From assembly GCA_013396915.1 (NCBI GenBank), contig VWZL01002558.1:559021-623020 (forward strand): a stretch of 64,000 bases of DNA, written 5' to 3'. Source of the DNA: Stercorarius parasiticus (Eukaryota; Chordata; Aves; Charadriiformes; Stercorariidae). Positions within the stretch are counted from its first letter, which is position 1. Each line of letters begins with the position of its first letter. The notes under the pieces were generated by a model, which searched no databases, was not told where the DNA came from, and saw nothing but the letters and a program-made list of their open reading frames with translations. This document shows, in pieces, positions 59,681 through 64,000 of the stretch. The position numbers were made by a program, and so were the translations under genes.

Positions 59681-62126
59681 CTGCCATGCCTCCCTTTAAT
59701 ACTACAAATGCGGGAAAATGTGCCAGATCAGAAGGTTTTTTTTCTAAATAGCTTCATGTAGTGAATGCAGGACAAAGTGCAGTTAGGGCAAGGGAAGATG
59801 GGTTTTATCTCCCCAAACAGGTACCTGCCTCTGTGCCCGTGAAATTTACTGCATAAACAAAACATCAGGTGCTTTGAGAAAATTAGCCAAACACCTAAAA
59901 ATATCTAGAGGGTGCTGACTGCCCTGAAGGTCAGCATGAATTATCAACGGTACTGATGCTCTGGCAAGGGTATACGCCGCTAAATGGTGCGGCATACAAA
60001 TGCTCTTACAATGATAAAATGAAAAACAAATAGGCAGCTCTCCGGATGGTTTCCTTGCATAATTGTGCTTGTCCTTTGTTTGAATTTTTTAGTTGTAATT
60101 ACATCAATGAAAAGAAAAGAAATTTAGACTTAGTGCTCAGTAATCAATTCAGACTTGAAAGTAAAAGTCCCCGTGTTGATATATTTGCACAAAACCAATC
60201 AGGTCTCCAGCTAGATTATTCTAAAAACAGTGTAACTTTAAATAAAACATTATAGGACATGACACCACTGAGCTGAAGAGTTACAAGACCGACAAGCAAT
60301 TAATTAGTAAAATGAGAACCATAGCAGTGGCATAATAAAACCCAGTTAACTCCCATGTTGCCTCTGTCACAGCACTGTTAGGAGCGCAGTGATGTTGAGC
60401 TGTAAGGCTCCATTCAACCCTGCCCTCGCCACCGCCTGTTGCTCTCTAAGCAAAGCCTTTCCTTGAACCCAAATGATACACCAAGCCTGGGTATCTATGT
60501 CCTTGGTTATGAGCGTGCTGCTTCGGAGGTTTCAAGGGTATTCACCTTCATACAAGCAAGGGAATAAGACAGCCCTCTCCTTTAATTACTGCAATTAGAC
60601 TCACATCCATCTCGTTCCAAACCATTAGCGCAACTTGACAGCTCAGCATTTGCCAAACCGTGAAGCTCAGTTGCCGAGCGGCCGCCTATCAGAGGAAGAA
60701 CGACGCTGGAGCCCTGAAACAACACCCTGCTGATAAGGCTCACAGAACACATCACAGCAGTGGGAACCTCTCGATAGCTGATGGACTACGCCTTTTCTTT
60801 TGGAGGCAGGTATTGGATTCACTGGGTGTGAAGACTATATAACAGAAAACCGAGGGAATGGCCTCAAAGGAGCGAGAGAGATTTTTGCCTGCTCCCTAAC
60901 GTTTCATTTTTCAAAGGCCACACAGCCTGGTTTAAAAATCCGATTATATGGACTACTGTATAGCACGTACAAGGCCACTCTTCCTACCCACCATTAGTGG
61001 TTGCCTCTGCAGTAGTCCACAGACCCTAGGGATCCACGGACTAAGTCTGAAGAGAAGTAAAAACAAAATCACTAGTCTGTGGAAATTAAACGTTGACAGT
61101 GCCGCATACGGCAGTGAAAAAAATAACACAGGTCAGTTCACTAGATGCACATTTATTAAGAGTATAACTATACTTTCTGGAAAGGTCCTGTTTCTCCCTT
61201 TTCCATCAGCATGAGTCATGGCAATTTCAAACTCTCTTTTTGTAATAGATACATGTTAAAACACAGCTCATCCACTGGGACCAGGAGAAAAAAAAAAAAG
61301 CCTGCTACATTTCAGGTCCAAGCAATATCGTCTGTCTCAGATGAAAAACAATGACAGGCCTTTTTAATTCCATATTAGGAAGTTATTCTTCCCCAGATTT
61401 GCTAATTAAGTCTGAGTTATTAGCTAGCCATATGCCAGCTAAAAGATGTTACCAATTAAAAGCTTTTTTTTTTTTTTAACATGTATTCATTAGAAAAACC
61501 CCGATGTTTTAGTAATACTTCCAACTCCTATTGAGGGACTTGAATAAATCGAAAAAGCGAAAAACACAAACTAAAATAAACCAAATGAATGAAAGCCTTT
61601 TATTTAGCCTTTCTTCTTCTCTAGAAACACGCAACAAAGGTTCAAGCCCTCTTCAAGAATGTGTCTCGAATGTAAAATTCACATATAAAATAACCAATCC
61701 CCTTGAAACACTTCTCAGATGATAGGGAAAATGACATGGCCTTGTTGTTTGTTCCTGTGTGCTTTGAGTAACACACATTCCCTCTACAGACATCTGGTTT
61801 TCATCTTTCCATTTCAGTGGCACCAGGCTTGATAGTTACCGTAACAGTAACATCCTTTATAATACAGGCTTCCCTCTATTGTCCCGATATGTCTAGGTGC
61901 GCTTATCTGCATCGAGCTCATTTCCCATCCCGCTTTTGCCCTTAATGCATGAAGGTAAAAGGCTAATTTTGCTCTGTCTGTATATACTTTGAATGAAAGG
62001 AAACGGCAGCTCGCCTCCAGGAGAATCCTGAGCACTTGTGGGTTACTTTATAACATCTGCCTGGACCACCAGCGAAGCAGAAGCATAATTTGTATACACA
62101 GCATCTATTTTTTAGATATAAGTGTT

Positions 62127-62158
62127 TGTGTGTATATATGTATGTATACACACACACA
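62127..62158. repeat. Alternating purine-pyrimidine run with inverted repeat
   Basis: Thirty-two bases alternate strictly between pyrimidine and purine. The arms tgtgtgtata (62127-62136) and tatacacaca (62145-62154) are exact reverse complements around an 8-base loop. The run directly abuts the first copy of the 215-bp duplicated block. Confidence 0.8.
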
Positions 62159-62369
62159 AAAATACACAATCTGTACATGCATACCCTGGACTAAACAGGA
62201 GCTCTATGATGTTAGTGGTCTGCAAGCATTACAAGCTCAGGCTTAATTCAGCTGGTCTTCAGATCTCTACAGTGATCTAGAGCGACTCTATTTTTGACTT
62301 TTTATAAATGTGGGTGGATGATTTTTCTCAGTATTTTTCTATCATGCTGATTATACTAGCAGCATGTTT
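62155..62369 (+). repeat. 215-bp duplicated block, copy 1
   Basis: Starts at 'cacaaaaatacacaatctg' and ends at 'agcagcatgttt'. It matches copy 2 at a constant offset of 634 bases without indels. I count five substitutions in 215 positions, all in the last 75 bases. It encodes nothing recognisable. Confidence 0.95.
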
Positions 62370-62788
62370 TTTTAAATGCCTTCAAAATGTATTTTCAAAG
62401 CATAACTGACCACGGCGAAGACATCTGCCTTAATTCCAGTGCTAAAAAAAATTAGTTAACATTCCAAGTGTTTATATTGAATTCTTATTTAATTTTCGTT
62501 TTCAAGCATCTTAAATACTGTTTGTAACATTCTCACCCAAAGTGTTTTGTGGCGAATGGAAAAACTTTTCTCAAGTGCTGAATTAGAAGCTATGGCAACC
62601 ACCGAGACATTATCTTTGCAGTTGCGTTCATCTTTCACCGTATATTTTTGCACTGTGCCTTCTTTAGAGGCAGAGAGGGTGGCCCTTATCTGTTCTTGTT
62701 AGTTGTGGGCATGTCTTGTTTCAAACGTTAAAAGATGCAATAATCCCCCTGTAAAGACAAATGCAGAGCCCCTGAGCTCCACAAGCTC

Positions 62789-63003
62789 CACAAAAATACA
62801 CAATCTGTACATGCATACCCTGGACTAAACAGGAGCTCTATGATGTTAGTGGTCTGCAAGCATTACAAGCTCAGGCTTAATTCAGCTGGTCTTCAGATCT
62901 CTACAGTGATCTAGAGCGACTCTATTTTTGACTTTTTACAAATGTGGGTAGATGATTTTTCTGAGTATTTTTCTATCATGCTAATTATACTAGTAGCATG
63001 TTT
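62789..63003 (+). repeat. 215-bp duplicated block, copy 2
   Basis: Direct-orientation copy of 62155-62369. Its left junction falls in a 9-bp tandem repeat (agctccaca at 62775-62783 and 62784-62792). The 419 bases between the copies are not duplicated. Confidence 0.95.
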
Positions 63004-64000
63004 CTCTCCCTGTTTCAGTGGGGTCGTGTTTAGGCCCTACACAGAATGATTCTGCTGTCTCAGAAGGAAATAATCACCGTGCGAGTGAAGGGCTGCCCAC
63101 GGTGTGTTGACAAGTAGAGAGAGAAGGAACACAGTGCTATGGACAACAGGCAACGAACCAGGAAAATCTGCTGGAACTTCCCTGTGCATCTGACTCCACT
63201 TAGCCTCGCTTTTTAAAAATTCTCCTCCCTCTTCCTGCCTTTCAGGTATCTTTTTGTTACCTTTGATTTCGCCGAATCTGCTGCAGGTAGCAGATATTTT
63301 CAGTTTTGGCATTTCAGGTCTACCTTTGGCCTTACGTGTTCCTGACAGCACAAAGTAGGAATCAAAGCCTCACTGAAGTGTATGATGGTACCCAGGATGC
63401 AGTATTCGTCTGAAATCCTGTATTGCAACTTTGTGCAACTTTAAAGTGACTTTGTGTTATACGGGTTAACTGCTGGGCACATCACATACCTCAGCATGCA
63501 CTAGAATTGTGCTTAAATGCTTGTGCATCGCAAGGAAAAACCACACATGTTCTTGTCAGCACTGTAACTGAACAGTATATCTCAGTCTTAAAAAAACACC
63601 CACCAAATAATCTACAGCTGGCAGAGAGGTTACCCAGTTCCCTGGGTCTGTCAGAAACAGGATTAGGTATCTCTGCCTTTGATTTCAAAGTGAAATGCTG
63701 CCGTCACATCCTGCACTCGCTGCAGGTGACTGGCGTTGCCTTTGGAGGCCCAGGGTGGTGAACTCCAGCGCAGCTTCCTGCCCTCCGTCGGTGAGGTCGC
63801 AAGCGTCCCCAGAGACCCTGTTAACCATATCCCGTTGCAATGAACCAGGACTGGTGTCATACACTTCCCTTTTCACCTGCAGGTAAGCCTCGGGGATTTT
63901 TCCCAGAAGACTACAAAAAAAAGCTGTATCGTAAGTCATCTCCCATCGTCTTCTTTCGTTTGCAGGCATCAACACAATGCAATTTCTTCTCCCCATCAAA

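Larger units (their letters stand above)
52724..64000 (-). other. Upstream TIAM2 intron or 5' flank, no recognised exon
   Basis: The joined TIAM2 frame begins at an acceptor (52724-52726), so more exons must lie upstream on the - strand. Scanning to 64000 I found no exon that I can match to the TIAM2 PDZ, Ras-binding or N-terminal PH regions. Several GC-richer blocks (54640-54860, 58320-58660 and 59200-59680) stand out and are listed or discussed separately. Mammals make a short TIAM2 form from an internal promoter, so one of these could be its first exon. That is inference only. Confidence 0.6.

Overview
This is vertebrate nuclear DNA, almost certainly avian. It holds GT-AG spliced genes whose translated exons closely match known vertebrate proteins, long AT-rich introns, a CpG-island promoter, a sparse load of CR1 LINE 3' fragments, and the vertebrate gene order TIAM2 - TFB1M - CLDN20. 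I see no prokaryotic operon, CRISPR array, prophage or intact mobile element. The species cannot be fixed from the sequence alone.

Layout. Positions 1-11250 are intergenic, with two CR1 fragments (about 1098-1510 and 10631-11085) and no convincing gene. About 11250-11960 is a CpG island broken by a 38-base assembly gap (11711-11748). It carries clustered NRF-1-type palindromes, a CCAAT box and ETS cores, and I take it as the TFB1M promoter. TFB1M (+) runs from the ATG at 12482 to the stop at 38443. Seven coding exons join in frame to 351 codons, a complete mitochondrial 12S rRNA dimethyladenosine transferase. CLDN20 (-), a single-exon claudin of 219 aa (28594-29253), lies antisense inside the largest TFB1M intron. 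TIAM2 (-) enters from the right: twelve 3' coding exons between 52723 and 39697 join in frame to 648 codons covering the DH-PH module and C-terminal tail. Its 5' exons are not recognised in 52724-64000, which I read as one large intron or as an upstream/alternative-promoter region.

Gene relations. TFB1M and TIAM2 are convergent, with only 1253 bp between stop codons, and the poly(A) signals suggest their 3' UTRs may interdigitate. CLDN20 is transcribed against its host gene. The products act in unrelated places (mitochondrial ribosome assembly, tight junctions, Rac GTPase activation), so the clustering is conserved synteny and not a pathway.

The less ordinary signals are: the NRF-1 cluster; a 215-bp duplicated block 634 bp apart near the right end, with a cruciform-prone repeat next to one copy and all its differences at one end; an unexplained 256-codon open frame in a TIAM2 intron; an exon-like open block near 54.7 kb; a perfect 20-bp palindrome at 3114-3133; and G-quadruplex and polypurine tracts. 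None amounts to a demonstrable new biological system.
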